This document shows, one piece after another, positions 8,476-16,146 of a DNA stretch of 64,000 nt; the stretch's first letter is position 1; the number at the start of each line of letters is the position of its first letter. The notes below the pieces were generated by a model. That model was not told the origin of the DNA and did not search any database. It saw only the letters and a program-made list of their open reading frames with translations. A program made the translations under genes and the position numbers. Source of the stretch: CAZJAH01 sp964544155 (GTDB taxonomy: Bacteria > Bacteroidota > Ignavibacteria > Kapaibacteriales > UBA2268); contig CAZJAH010000009.1 in NCBI GenBank assembly GCA_964544155.1, forward strand, positions 1-64,000. Reading direction: 5' to 3'.

Positions 8476-8846
8476 AAAGGCAGATCATCCTCAGCCGGTG
8501 GTGTGTAGTCTTCATCACCTGGCATGGGCATGTCGCCTCCCGGCATAGGGCTGTTTTCCTCGGCTTCTATCTTCCAGGCGTCCAGGTTGGTGAAATAAGC
8601 TGTCTTATCGCCTTTTTCCCATTTTTTACCCTTGATATTGAAATTCACCGTTATCATATCATTGATCTGATGAGGCTCGATAATATCGCATTTATCCTGA
8701 ATAAGCTGAAATTTGATATATTCGTTAAATGTGCCGTATCCGGAGTTTTCCTCGGTTTCTAATACAAATTCTCTTTTCCGGAAACTGTCGCTTATCTGTT
8801 GTGTATCGAATTTTTCTACTAATTTTCCGCTCAATTTAAAGTTCAT
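8472..8846 (-). CDS. DUF3127 family protein with SSB-like acidic C-terminal tip
   Basis: 124 residues. The body (start MNFKLSGKLVEKFDTQQIS, then FRKREFVLETEE and the NDMITVNFNIKGKKWE segment) matches the DUF3127 family, widespread in Bacteroidota and thought to be OB-fold-like. A Pro/Gly/Met-rich linker follows and the protein ends PPAEDDLPF. That tail resembles the acidic DDDIPF tip by which single-stranded DNA-binding proteins recruit repair and replication partners, so a role in nucleic-acid metabolism is a reasonable inference but unproven. It abuts the M14 peptidase gene upstream (shared base 8846), suggesting one transcript, and its 3' end overlaps aspA on the other strand. Confidence 0.82.
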   Translation of the reverse strand: MNFKLSGKLVEKFDTQQISDSFRKREFVLETEENSGYGTFNEYIKFQLIQDKCDIIEPHQINDMITVNFNIKGKKWEKGDKTAYFTNLDAWKIEAEENSPMPGGDMPMPGDEDYTPPAEDDLPF

Positions 8847-10618
8847 TATTTCTCCTCTAATAAATGTTCTATTTCATTTAGATCTCTGATCTTTGATACG
8901 GGATAATTGTTCATTTGCTTATCCCAATATTTTGATTTCATATAAAACCAATTTAGAATCTGCCTCGGTTTCGAAGCAAAATCCTCGTCATTTTTCATTT
9001 TTTCATTAAATTCTTCGGCAATTTCGTTATTTTCTTTCAGCATTTGCCTTGCGGTTTTTTCCAGTACGTATGATTCTCCGTATTCCTTTTGTTCAAAAAT
9101 GGCATTAAAAAATCCCCACCATAAATATGAGTCCATCGCTCCGGGCTCAAGTATATGTGCCGCTACCTTTATCAGAGGCTGATCAGCCCGGATAATTATT
9201 GTGCCTTTTACGAGTGTGCGCATTTCTTTATGCGGCTTTCTGTCCGCATTTACCGTAAAGCGGCCTTCGCTGGGACTGTTTCTGAATTCCACATTATCAA
9301 ACATATAGGAATCAACTTCAAGTTCTGTATTTTCTTTTAAAATACTGTATTCGATGCCATGAGCTTTAATCCTTTCGATTACTTCAGCGTACTGTGGGGG
9401 TATGGCATAAGCGGCAGGGATAATGGCAGAATCTGAAGGAACAGGCTTATTATAAAAAGGTACCTCGAAAACGGCGGGCACATCAGAATACTGATACCAG
9501 ATGCCTCCTGTGAGATCGCTTTCAATGGCTTCGTAATCCACGCCCTTAAATTCGACAATAATGCTGTCAATATCCGAAAGCCTGTAATCTATCACGAAGT
9601 GGTTTTCCCTGAAGGACATTGATTCAGTAAATCTGTCAGCTTCAGTGATCAATTTTCTTAAATTTTTCCCTTCCTCATGAAGTATTTCCATTGTTGAAAT
9701 TAGCAGCTCATAAGTTCCCTGCACCCTGTCCTTATAAGGCTTAAGCATGTGTGTTTCCACCAAGATACCGGGGCGGTTGCGCAGGGCTGTATATCCATGC
9801 GAAAGCCTCGGCGGTGCTACCCATGTGCGGAGGCCGCTCCGGGGGTCATGCCAGTTCCTGAAGGCTACGTAAGGGAATAGCTCATATCCCTTTTCCAGCA
9901 TGTCTTTTTCTAAGCGGCCAATGTAAACATCTTCCTGCCATTTCTTAAGGGCTTCCGGCATATTGCCTTTGGTTTCCATGCTATAAGTTACGGTATATTG
10001 GTAATCCGCGCCGTTAGTTGTATGCAGATCCAGGAAGAAGTCGGGGTTCCATTCGTTAAAAAGCTTCAGCCAGGCTCTTATAGCAGGCGAATCAGCTTTC
10101 AGAAAGTCTCTGTTAAGGTTTAAATTCTGGGCGTTTGTTCGCCAGCCCATTTCAACGGGGCCGTTTTGGTTTATCCTGTTATAAGGCCCAAAACGCAGAT
10201 GGCCGTCCACATTGAGAATAGGAATAAAAAGAATGGTTAAATTATCCGCAATGTCATTGTATTTATCCCTGATCAGCATATCCCTGAGCAGCATCAGCCC
10301 GGCGTCTTTTCCGTCTGATTCCCCTGCGTGAATACATCCCTGCATAAGTATAATTGTATTATCTTTGTTTTCAGCGGGTGTGAATTTGCCTTTGGGGCTA
10401 TAGATAAGCAGAGGCAGGTCATAGCCCAGGGAACTTTGGCCAAAGCTCATGTATTGGAGCTTTTCGGAAGCCGCTGCCAGCTTTTTACTGTATTCGAGCG
10501 TCTGCTCGTATGTCGGCGTTGCCACAAATCCGGACTTTTCATAGTGTGTATCCCATTCGCCCGCATCTGCAACACTTAAGCTAATTAAAACAAGCAATGC
10601 TGCAATCGCATATTTCAT
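8846..10618 (-). CDS. Secreted M14-family zinc carboxypeptidase
   Basis: 590 residues with a Sec signal peptide (MKYAIAALLVLISLSVADAG). The M14 fold is shown by GCIHAGESDGKDAG near residue 95-108 (zinc ligands His and Glu of HxxE), the FFLDLHTTNG segment (third zinc ligand His) near 200, and ILVETHML near 290 with the catalytic Glu. It should release C-terminal residues from peptides in the periplasm or outside the cell. The region after about residue 330 is a poorly conserved C-terminal extension common in this secreted subgroup. It is the first gene of a two-gene minus-strand unit with the DUF3127 gene. Confidence 0.87.
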   Translation of the reverse strand: MKYAIAALLVLISLSVADAGEWDTHYEKSGFVATPTYEQTLEYSKKLAAASEKLQYMSFGQSSLGYDLPLLIYSPKGKFTPAENKDNTIILMQGCIHAGESDGKDAGLMLLRDMLIRDKYNDIADNLTILFIPILNVDGHLRFGPYNRINQNGPVEMGWRTNAQNLNLNRDFLKADSPAIRAWLKLFNEWNPDFFLDLHTTNGADYQYTVTYSMETKGNMPEALKKWQEDVYIGRLEKDMLEKGYELFPYVAFRNWHDPRSGLRTWVAPPRLSHGYTALRNRPGILVETHMLKPYKDRVQGTYELLISTMEILHEEGKNLRKLITEADRFTESMSFRENHFVIDYRLSDIDSIIVEFKGVDYEAIESDLTGGIWYQYSDVPAVFEVPFYNKPVPSDSAIIPAAYAIPPQYAEVIERIKAHGIEYSILKENTELEVDSYMFDNVEFRNSPSEGRFTVNADRKPHKEMRTLVKGTIIIRADQPLIKVAAHILEPGAMDSYLWWGFFNAIFEQKEYGESYVLEKTARQMLKENNEIAEEFNEKMKNDEDFASKPRQILNWFYMKSKYWDKQMNNYPVSKIRDLNEIEHLLEEK

Positions 10619-10739
10619 AATTTTTATCCGGTTTGATTGTTTAATCTGATCTGCAAAAATAAAAAAGCATTTTCTATTAAAACAGTTATCCCGATCTTTT
10701 TTTAAAAAAATTGGACGAAATCAGTATAACAAAAAATTG

Positions 10740-10771
10740 ATTGTTTTGATTATAGATATGATATAACTTTG
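10740..10771 (+). promoter_or_regulatory. Bacteroidota-type promoter of the histidine kinase gene
   Basis: TAACTTTG at 10764-10771 fits the Bacteroidota -7 consensus TAnnTTTG exactly, with ATTG at 10740-10743 twenty bases upstream as a near match to the TTTG -33 box. It lies 50 bases before the GTG start at 10822. Confidence 0.5.
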
Positions 10772-10821
10772 ATAAAATCTTAGTTAGCAAAAAATATTTT
10801 TATTTATCAGGGGTAGGAAAC

Positions 10822-12456
10822 GTGGCGCAAAATGATAAAAAATACCGCGAAATGCTTAAGAGCAATATGATCAGGCTTTTCCTGACTTATATACTGCCGT
10901 TCATTGTGCTGATCATTTATTTTGAAGTCCAGTACAATTCTCTAATCCGTAATAATAACAAACAGCACCTTAAATCCATAGCCGAAATACAGGCTAAGTC
11001 ATTAGACCTTTATCTGAACGAAAAACTGATCGATTTGGCTAGTTTCAGCGAAAACCAGTTATCATGGCCCTTTTATGATATTCCCATAGAACAAAAACTC
11101 GAAAAACTGAAAAGCTACAGCAGCGCATTTGTTGATCTAGGTATTTGCAGCCCAACCGGCCGCCTGATAAGTTATGCAGGTGAATATCATAAAGGAAGTG
11201 ATGACCTTTCCGGTGAAGAATGGTACAATAAAATAAAAGATGTTGAGAAAAGATACCGGATCACAAGTGTCAGCCGTGATGATAACAGGCCTCCATTTTT
11301 TACCATAGCGGCAAAACATAATTTTGGCGACAGCCTATTCATCGTTTACGCGAAACTCGATCCCAGGCAGATTTATAAAAACATACAGTCTGTGGATGGC
11401 GCTAAAGATGTAATAACTTCTATTATTAACAGCCGGGGGATATTTCAGCTCAGCCCTTTCGTAGAAGGCGATACATTGCGCTTCGCGAATATTAAGCCGG
11501 ATCAGAATAAACGAATCGGGGTAAAGGAACTGAAAAGAGAGGGAAGAGACCTTGTTTATGCTTTTGCATGGCTTAACTCAGCTGACTGGGCAGTAATAGC
11601 ACAAAGTACCGATGAACGCGCCGACCAGATACTAAACATGCAGCTCGAAATGATGATCATTTCGATTCTACTGGTAATTATTTTTCTGATAACGATTTAC
11701 TTCAGAGCGAGAAAGATTGTTAGGATTGAAAAAGAGAAAGATTTTGCGCACAGCCAGCTTGCGCAGGCAGCGAAACTGGCTTCAGTAGGTGAACTTGCTT
11801 CAGGCATAGCACACGAGATCAATAACCCGCTCGCAATTATCACAAGTGAAGCCGGGCTTATGAAAGACTTAATGAGCCCTGAATTCAAACAGAATACAAG
11901 CTTCGAAGATCTGATTCCGCATTTGGATAATATCCATCACGCAGCTTTCAGGGCGAGAGATATTACACGCAAGCTGCTAAGCTTTGTCAGGGTGACGGAA
12001 ATAAGGATTCAGCCGCACGACGTAAATGAAATAATCGAAGAAATTTTCGAAGGCTTTTACAAACGCGAGGCCAGCACTTCAAATATCGAAATTGAAAAGA
12101 AATTCGGCGAATTGCCAAAATTGCATACCGACGAAAACCAGCTCAGGCAAGTGCTTTTGAATATAATTAATAATTCGCTCGATGCCATACAGCCTCCGGG
12201 TAAGATCACATGCCGTACCTGGGTAAAAGACAATATGATACATATATCTGTCACTGATACCGGCAAAGGCATAAGCAGCGAAGAAATAGATAAAATCTTC
12301 ATGCCCTTTTATACTACCAAAGATGTAGGGAAGGGTACAGGCCTTGGCCTAAGCGTGAGCTATAGTATTATAAAAAATCTCGGCGGCGATATTGATGTTG
12401 ATAGCGCTCTTGGTGAGGGGACAACCTTCATCATCAAACTGCCGGTAAAGACGTAG
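10822..12456 (+). CDS. Membrane sensor histidine kinase (NtrB/ZraS-like)
   Basis: 544 residues from a GTG start preceded by AGGAAA. Two transmembrane segments (about 14-34 and 272-294) flank a roughly 235-residue extracytoplasmic part of the size of a dCache sensor. HisKA has the phosphoacceptor motif GELASGIAHEINNPLA (His near 331). The ATPase domain shows the N box (NQLRQVLLNIINNSLDA), G1 box (VTDTGKGIS), F region and G2 box (GKGTGLGLSVS). It should autophosphorylate and pass phosphate to an Asp. Its most likely partners are the two receiver domains encoded downstream (13412 and 15473), from which it is separated by a 386-base gap. Confidence 0.93.
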   Translation: MAQNDKKYREMLKSNMIRLFLTYILPFIVLIIYFEVQYNSLIRNNNKQHLKSIAEIQAKSLDLYLNEKLIDLASFSENQLSWPFYDIPIEQKLEKLKSYSSAFVDLGICSPTGRLISYAGEYHKGSDDLSGEEWYNKIKDVEKRYRITSVSRDDNRPPFFTIAAKHNFGDSLFIVYAKLDPRQIYKNIQSVDGAKDVITSIINSRGIFQLSPFVEGDTLRFANIKPDQNKRIGVKELKREGRDLVYAFAWLNSADWAVIAQSTDERADQILNMQLEMMIISILLVIIFLITIYFRARKIVRIEKEKDFAHSQLAQAAKLASVGELASGIAHEINNPLAIITSEAGLMKDLMSPEFKQNTSFEDLIPHLDNIHHAAFRARDITRKLLSFVRVTEIRIQPHDVNEIIEEIFEGFYKREASTSNIEIEKKFGELPKLHTDENQLRQVLLNIINNSLDAIQPPGKITCRTWVKDNMIHISVTDTGKGISSEEIDKIFMPFYTTKDVGKGTGLGLSVSYSIIKNLGGDIDVDSALGEGTTFIIKLPVKT

Positions 12457-12519
12457 ATTGTGTTATGAATATATTGCTAAAATGCAAGTAGAATAGCTGG
12501 CTTCCGCCGGCGTAAAGGA

Positions 12520-12591
12520 AGGCGTGATGCGGAAAATTCCCATCATGTTATCCGGGACCGGGCCTCTGCGCGTGCTGACGGCGCGGCCCGG
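12520..12591 (+). ncRNA. Structured GC-rich element, possible leader RNA
   Basis: CCGGGCC (12558-12564) pairs perfectly with GGCCCGG (12585-12591), with an inner stem GCGC (12568-12571)/GCGC (12581-12584). Just upstream GATG and CATC flank GGA/TCC in a second small hairpin (about 12526-12545). There is no T-run, so it is not an intrinsic terminator. It could be a structured 5' leader, a REP-like element, or a by-product of the short open frame overlapping it. I do not recognise a known riboswitch class. Confidence 0.35.
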
Positions 12592-12622
12592 CGATCAAAA
12601 TTGCAAGCGTGGGGATGAATAA
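12527..12622 (+). CDS. Possible 31-residue peptide overlapping the structured element
   Basis: ATG at 12527 preceded by GGAAGG (12518-12522), open for 31 codons to TAA at 12620. The product begins MRKIPIMLSGTGPL and ends GDE, with no recognisable domain. Base composition is much richer in G+C than neighbouring genes. It may be chance in a GC-rich structured element; I give it only as an alternative reading of the same segment. Confidence 0.15.
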   Translation: MRKIPIMLSGTGPLRVLTARPGDQNCKRGDE

Positions 12623-12842
12623 GAAAATGAGTCTGCTGCGGCTGCATTTAAGGCAATTATTTTACAACACGCCTGTATACAGAAATTGAAATAAAATTGC
12701 TAATTGTTATATTTAAATGTATATAAAATTTAAAATTTATTTAAAGTTAAATTAAAATGTAATTTTTCTGTTTCAAAACTAATTTAGTAAGGTTCGGCAG
12801 CCGGTAAATAATAATAATACATTTAATTGAAAAGGGTTAATT

Positions 12843-13415
12843 ATGCGATCAACAAAAGTACGTGACCTGATGATACCTTTGAGCGATTATCCGAAGGTAC
12901 ATAAAAACGTGACATTCTATGAAGCAGTCAAAACACTCGAACTTGCCCAGAAAAATCTCAAGGGCAATCAGTATCCCTACAGGGCTGTGCTCGTTTACGA
13001 TGACGATGGCTCAATAATAGGGAAGATCGGCCACAGAAGCTTTTTGAAAGCGCTGGAACCCAACAGGCATATTTATGACGAAGTTGAAAAGTTATCCCGC
13101 CAGGACCTCAGCTCGACATATATCGATTCTATGATGCACCACATGGAAATGTGGGAAGATAATATCATGGATTTTTGCCATATTGCTCAATCCGTAAAAG
13201 CTGAGGATATGATGCAGAACCCCAACGAAAGCATATCCGCAGATGATACTATAGCGCAGGCTATACACATCATAGTTATGTGGAACTCATTATCCATTTT
13301 GGTAAAAGAAAAAGGAAAAATTATCGGGCTGGTAAGGATAACAGACCTTTACAAAGAAGTAGCTGATTACATCTTATCAGAATGCAAGGCTAACCAGGAA
13401 GGAGGAGCGCGATGA
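12843..13415 (+). CDS. CBS-domain-pair protein
   Basis: 190 residues. Two CBS motifs are visible: one from about residue 3 (KVRDLMIPLSDYP, then AVLVYDDDGSIIGKIGHRSFLKAL) and one from about residue 121 (KAEDMMQNPNESISADDTI, then LVKEKGKIIGLVRITDLY). They are separated by a helical insert with a His/Met-rich stretch (DSMMHHMEMWEDN). CBS pairs bind adenosine nucleotides and gate transporters or enzymes. The stop overlaps the start of the receiver-transporter fusion by 4 bases (13412-13415), so the two are translationally coupled. A regulatory subunit for that transporter is the natural inference. Confidence 0.88.
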   Translation: MRSTKVRDLMIPLSDYPKVHKNVTFYEAVKTLELAQKNLKGNQYPYRAVLVYDDDGSIIGKIGHRSFLKALEPNRHIYDEVEKLSRQDLSSTYIDSMMHHMEMWEDNIMDFCHIAQSVKAEDMMQNPNESISADDTIAQAIHIIVMWNSLSILVKEKGKIIGLVRITDLYKEVADYILSECKANQEGGAR

Positions 13416-15445
13416 CAAAAATTCTTATCGTTGATGATGAGAAGCAGTTCCGCGAATCCATGTCGGAAAGGCTAAAAATGCGCGGCTATGACAACATGAC
13501 CCTTGAGGATGGCCGCGAAACACTAAAATTGATCAGAAGCGAACCAGACATTGATATAGTTATCCTCGACAGGAAAATGCCCGGCATTTCCGGTGAAGAG
13601 GTACTTAAAGAGATTAAATCCTACAGGCCTGAACTGCAGGTCATTATGCTCACAGGATATGGAGATACTCAGTCCGCGATAGAGGCAGGCAAGCTGGATG
13701 CGTACAGCTATCTGCAAAAGCCTGTCGAAATGGAAGTTCTGCTTGAAACAATCGAGAATGCCCGTGAGCACAAGACAATAGACATGCAGAAGCATGAAAT
13801 ACCGGATATTAAAAAGGGTACTTTGTGGCAATGGCTAAAAGGTACGCAAAATTCAAGGCCGGGTATATTGATACTCGGTATTGTTTTATTTTTTGCGGTA
13901 GTTATGTCGCCGCCTCCCGCGAGGCTGGTAGAAATGCTCGGGCAGCCTAAAACAGGCGAGCTGACTGATCCCGGACAGGGCTATGCCAGTTATAAAAAAA
14001 TGGAAAAAGGCGAAAATATCGCTAACTATTACGGGACTTACTACGGAATTGGTGAATATGAAGCAACTGAGGACGGCTTTAGAAAATTTACTCCGGTAAA
14101 TGCTGTTGAAGCTGCCGAGAAAGCCCAGGTAATGATCGGTGTGCTGATAGTTGCCGCTCTATTTTGGGCCACGGGTGCTGTTCCCATAGGTATAACGGCA
14201 CTGCTGGTGGGAGTATTTATGTATTTTCTCGGAGTCTTAAAGCCCGATGATATTGCAATGTCGTATCTTAAAGACTCGGTGATATTCATCTTTGGTGTAC
14301 TGGCATTTTCTACGGCGATATCCAAAACAGGACTTGACAGGAGAATAGGAATTTTGCTTCTCGGTTCATCAAAATCGGTGAAATCATTTCTATTCCTTTT
14401 CCTGCCTATGTTTGCAGTGGCGTGTTCGTTCCTTTCGGCACACGCGCTCATAGCCTTTATTATGCCTATACTGCTAATAATTTACTTAAATACAATTAAG
14501 AATGCCGGAATTAAAGAAGATTTTGCCTTCGCGGTTATTCTCTTTTTATCGGTTAACTTCGCGTCAAACTCTGGCGGCCCGGGCTCTCCGGTGGCAGGAG
14601 GCAGGAATGCCATCATGCTGGGTATCCTCTCAGATTACGGAGTGGCTCCGACATTTGGCGAATGGGTATTGTACGGAATGCCTTTCGTACCGGTCATGGC
14701 CATAGTAACAGGGCTTTATTTCTATCTTGTGCTTTATCGTAAAATGAAGATCAAACAGGCACATGTTTCTCAAATAGTTAAGAAAGCTGCTGAAAAGATA
14801 GGCCCTATGACTAAAGACGAATATCTTACGGGCGTTATTCTCGGTATTCTTATCGTACTCTGGATAACAACCAGCGACATACTCGGCCTTGGCGGCCCGA
14901 TTTTACTTGCTCTTGTACTGCTAAATGTTTTCAGGATATTGAGCTGGAAAAATATTGCCAGTATTCAATGGGAGGTAGTAGCTCTTTATGCCGCTGCCAC
15001 CGCGATGGGCAAAGGCCTGGCAGTCACCGGCGGAGCGCTGTATATCGCGGATCTGTTTGTGTCGAATATTCCTTCATTCCTACAATCAGGTGAAGGACTT
15101 GCGATAGCTACCAGCCTCTTTACCGGAATAGTCACCAACTTTATGAGCGACGGCGCTGCAGTGTCGACAATCGGGCCGATCACTGTGCCAATGGCCAAGC
15201 TGGCAGATGTTCATCCATGGATGGTCGGTTTTGTTACGGCATTTGCTTCTTCGTTCGCGCATATGTTCGTTATCGGTACGCCGAACAACGCGATAGTCTT
15301 TACAATGGCGCGCAATCCCACAACCGGTGCTCAACTGGTTAAGCTTTCAGATTTCTTTAAGCATGGTGCCGCGGTGTTTGTTCTGTCGATGATAGTTCTT
15401 TGGTTTGTAATCATATTAGGTTACTGGAGATGGCTGGGATTTTAA
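13412..15445 (+). CDS. Response-regulator receiver domain fused to a DASS/SLC13 anion symporter
   Basis: 677 residues in one uninterrupted frame. Residues 1-122 are a complete receiver domain: acidic pair Asp8/Asp9, phosphoacceptor Asp53 (VILDRKMPG), Thr81 (MLTGYG) and Lys103 (LQKPVE). From about residue 147 to the end is a polytopic membrane protein of the divalent anion:Na+ symporter class: TGAVPIGITALLVGV, NFASNSGGPGSPVAGGRN (first SNx hairpin), NFMSDGAAVSTIGPITVPMA (second), and GTPNNAIVFTMA. The classical SNT motifs are altered to SNS and SDG, so the substrate (dicarboxylate, sulfate or other anion) cannot be read off. A soluble loop lies between the first TM and the core. Phosphorylation by the nearby kinase would be expected to control transport directly rather than transcription. 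Confidence 0.88.
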   Translation: MTKILIVDDEKQFRESMSERLKMRGYDNMTLEDGRETLKLIRSEPDIDIVILDRKMPGISGEEVLKEIKSYRPELQVIMLTGYGDTQSAIEAGKLDAYSYLQKPVEMEVLLETIENAREHKTIDMQKHEIPDIKKGTLWQWLKGTQNSRPGILILGIVLFFAVVMSPPPARLVEMLGQPKTGELTDPGQGYASYKKMEKGENIANYYGTYYGIGEYEATEDGFRKFTPVNAVEAAEKAQVMIGVLIVAALFWATGAVPIGITALLVGVFMYFLGVLKPDDIAMSYLKDSVIFIFGVLAFSTAISKTGLDRRIGILLLGSSKSVKSFLFLFLPMFAVACSFLSAHALIAFIMPILLIIYLNTIKNAGIKEDFAFAVILFLSVNFASNSGGPGSPVAGGRNAIMLGILSDYGVAPTFGEWVLYGMPFVPVMAIVTGLYFYLVLYRKMKIKQAHVSQIVKKAAEKIGPMTKDEYLTGVILGILIVLWITTSDILGLGGPILLALVLLNVFRILSWKNIASIQWEVVALYAAATAMGKGLAVTGGALYIADLFVSNIPSFLQSGEGLAIATSLFTGIVTNFMSDGAAVSTIGPITVPMAKLADVHPWMVGFVTAFASSFAHMFVIGTPNNAIVFTMARNPTTGAQLVKLSDFFKHGAAVFVLSMIVLWFVIILGYWRWLGF

Positions 15446-15472
15446 ATTAACGCCGGTTTTGAGGGTAATATT

Positions 15473-15952
15473 ATGGTAGATAGGATAAATCTTTTGATTG
15501 TCGATGACGAAGTGCATTTTCTGGATTCTCTTGCTCAGAGGCTTGAGCTGAGGGGATTCAACGTAACAAAATCTGATTCCGGCGAATCGGCCATTGAAAG
15601 TGCCAGAAAAGAGAACTTCGAGCTTGTACTGCTCGATTTAAAAATGCCGGGCCTAGGAGGCAAGGAAGTACTTGATATTCTAAAAAAAGAGCATAAATTT
15701 ATGGAAGTAATCATTCTCACCGGGCACGGCTCGCTCGAATCGGCAGTAGAATGTACTAAGCTCGGAGCTTTCGGATATCTGCCAAAGCCCTATGAATTCG
15801 AGAACCTGATTGAAATTCTTAAAAATGCCTATGAAGCCCTGCTTAAGAAAAAATTCAAAAATGATGATAAAAAGCTGGAACAATTGCTTAATATAACTGC
15901 TGAGGGCAACGCCCTTGAAATGCTCAAAGAAATGCGTAAATTAGACAACTGA
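15473..15952 (+). CDS. Stand-alone receiver-domain response regulator
   Basis: 159 residues, 27 bases after the transporter gene. The receiver domain is complete: Asp11/Asp12, phosphoacceptor Asp55 (LVLLDLKMPG), Thr84-region LTGHG, and Lys in YLPKPYE. After residue 125 there is only a short charged helical tail and no DNA-binding or enzymatic output domain. It resembles the receiver domain of the upstream fusion and may compete with it for phosphate from the kinase at 10822, or act through protein contacts. Last gene of the CBS/transporter operon. Confidence 0.9.
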   Translation: MVDRINLLIVDDEVHFLDSLAQRLELRGFNVTKSDSGESAIESARKENFELVLLDLKMPGLGGKEVLDILKKEHKFMEVIILTGHGSLESAVECTKLGAFGYLPKPYEFENLIEILKNAYEALLKKKFKNDDKKLEQLLNITAEGNALEMLKEMRKLDN

Positions 15953-16011
15953 TAGTTTTATCAACTAGTCTGATTTGTGAACTTAAAGCTAAGTTTTTAA
16001 TAATACATCAT

Positions 16012-16060
16012 AAACGGGATCTAGGCTGTCGATGATATGGCTTTGATCCCGTTTACTTTT
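16012..16060 (+). terminator. Long-loop hairpin after the receiver/transporter operon
   Basis: AAACGGGATC (16012-16021) pairs perfectly with GATCCCGTTT (16045-16054) across a 23-base loop, then ACTTTT. The ten-base stem is convincing as a transcript end, though the T-run is short and the loop long. Confidence 0.55.
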
Positions 16061-16093
16061 AGATATATTTAAGTCGCTTGTGAAAGTATGAGT

Positions 16094-16121
16094 AAAAAAA
16101 GGGGGCCCTGTCAGCCCCCTT
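16094..16121 (-). terminator. Terminator of the beta-helix lipoprotein gene
   Basis: AAGGGGGC (16099-16106) pairs with GCCCCCTT (16114-16121), loop of seven. On the minus strand the stem runs into seven Ts, complement of the A-run at 16094-16100. Confidence 0.85.
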
Positions 16122-16146
16122 GAATATCATCAATAGATTTGTTAAT

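Larger units (their letters stand above)
12457..12842 (+). other. 386-base intergenic region, GC-rich left half, AT-rich right half
   Basis: The left part (about 12495-12610) is clearly richer in G+C than its surroundings and folds strongly (listed separately). The right part (12660-12842) is very AT-rich and probably contains the promoter of the CBS operon; TAATTTAG near 12780 is one mismatch from a TAnnTTTG box. No terminator for the upstream kinase gene was recognised. Confidence 0.5.

Noticed and set aside
14041..14451. 136-codon frame antisense to the receiver-transporter gene
   Set aside because: Shadow frame of the transporter's membrane segments; no start signal or family.
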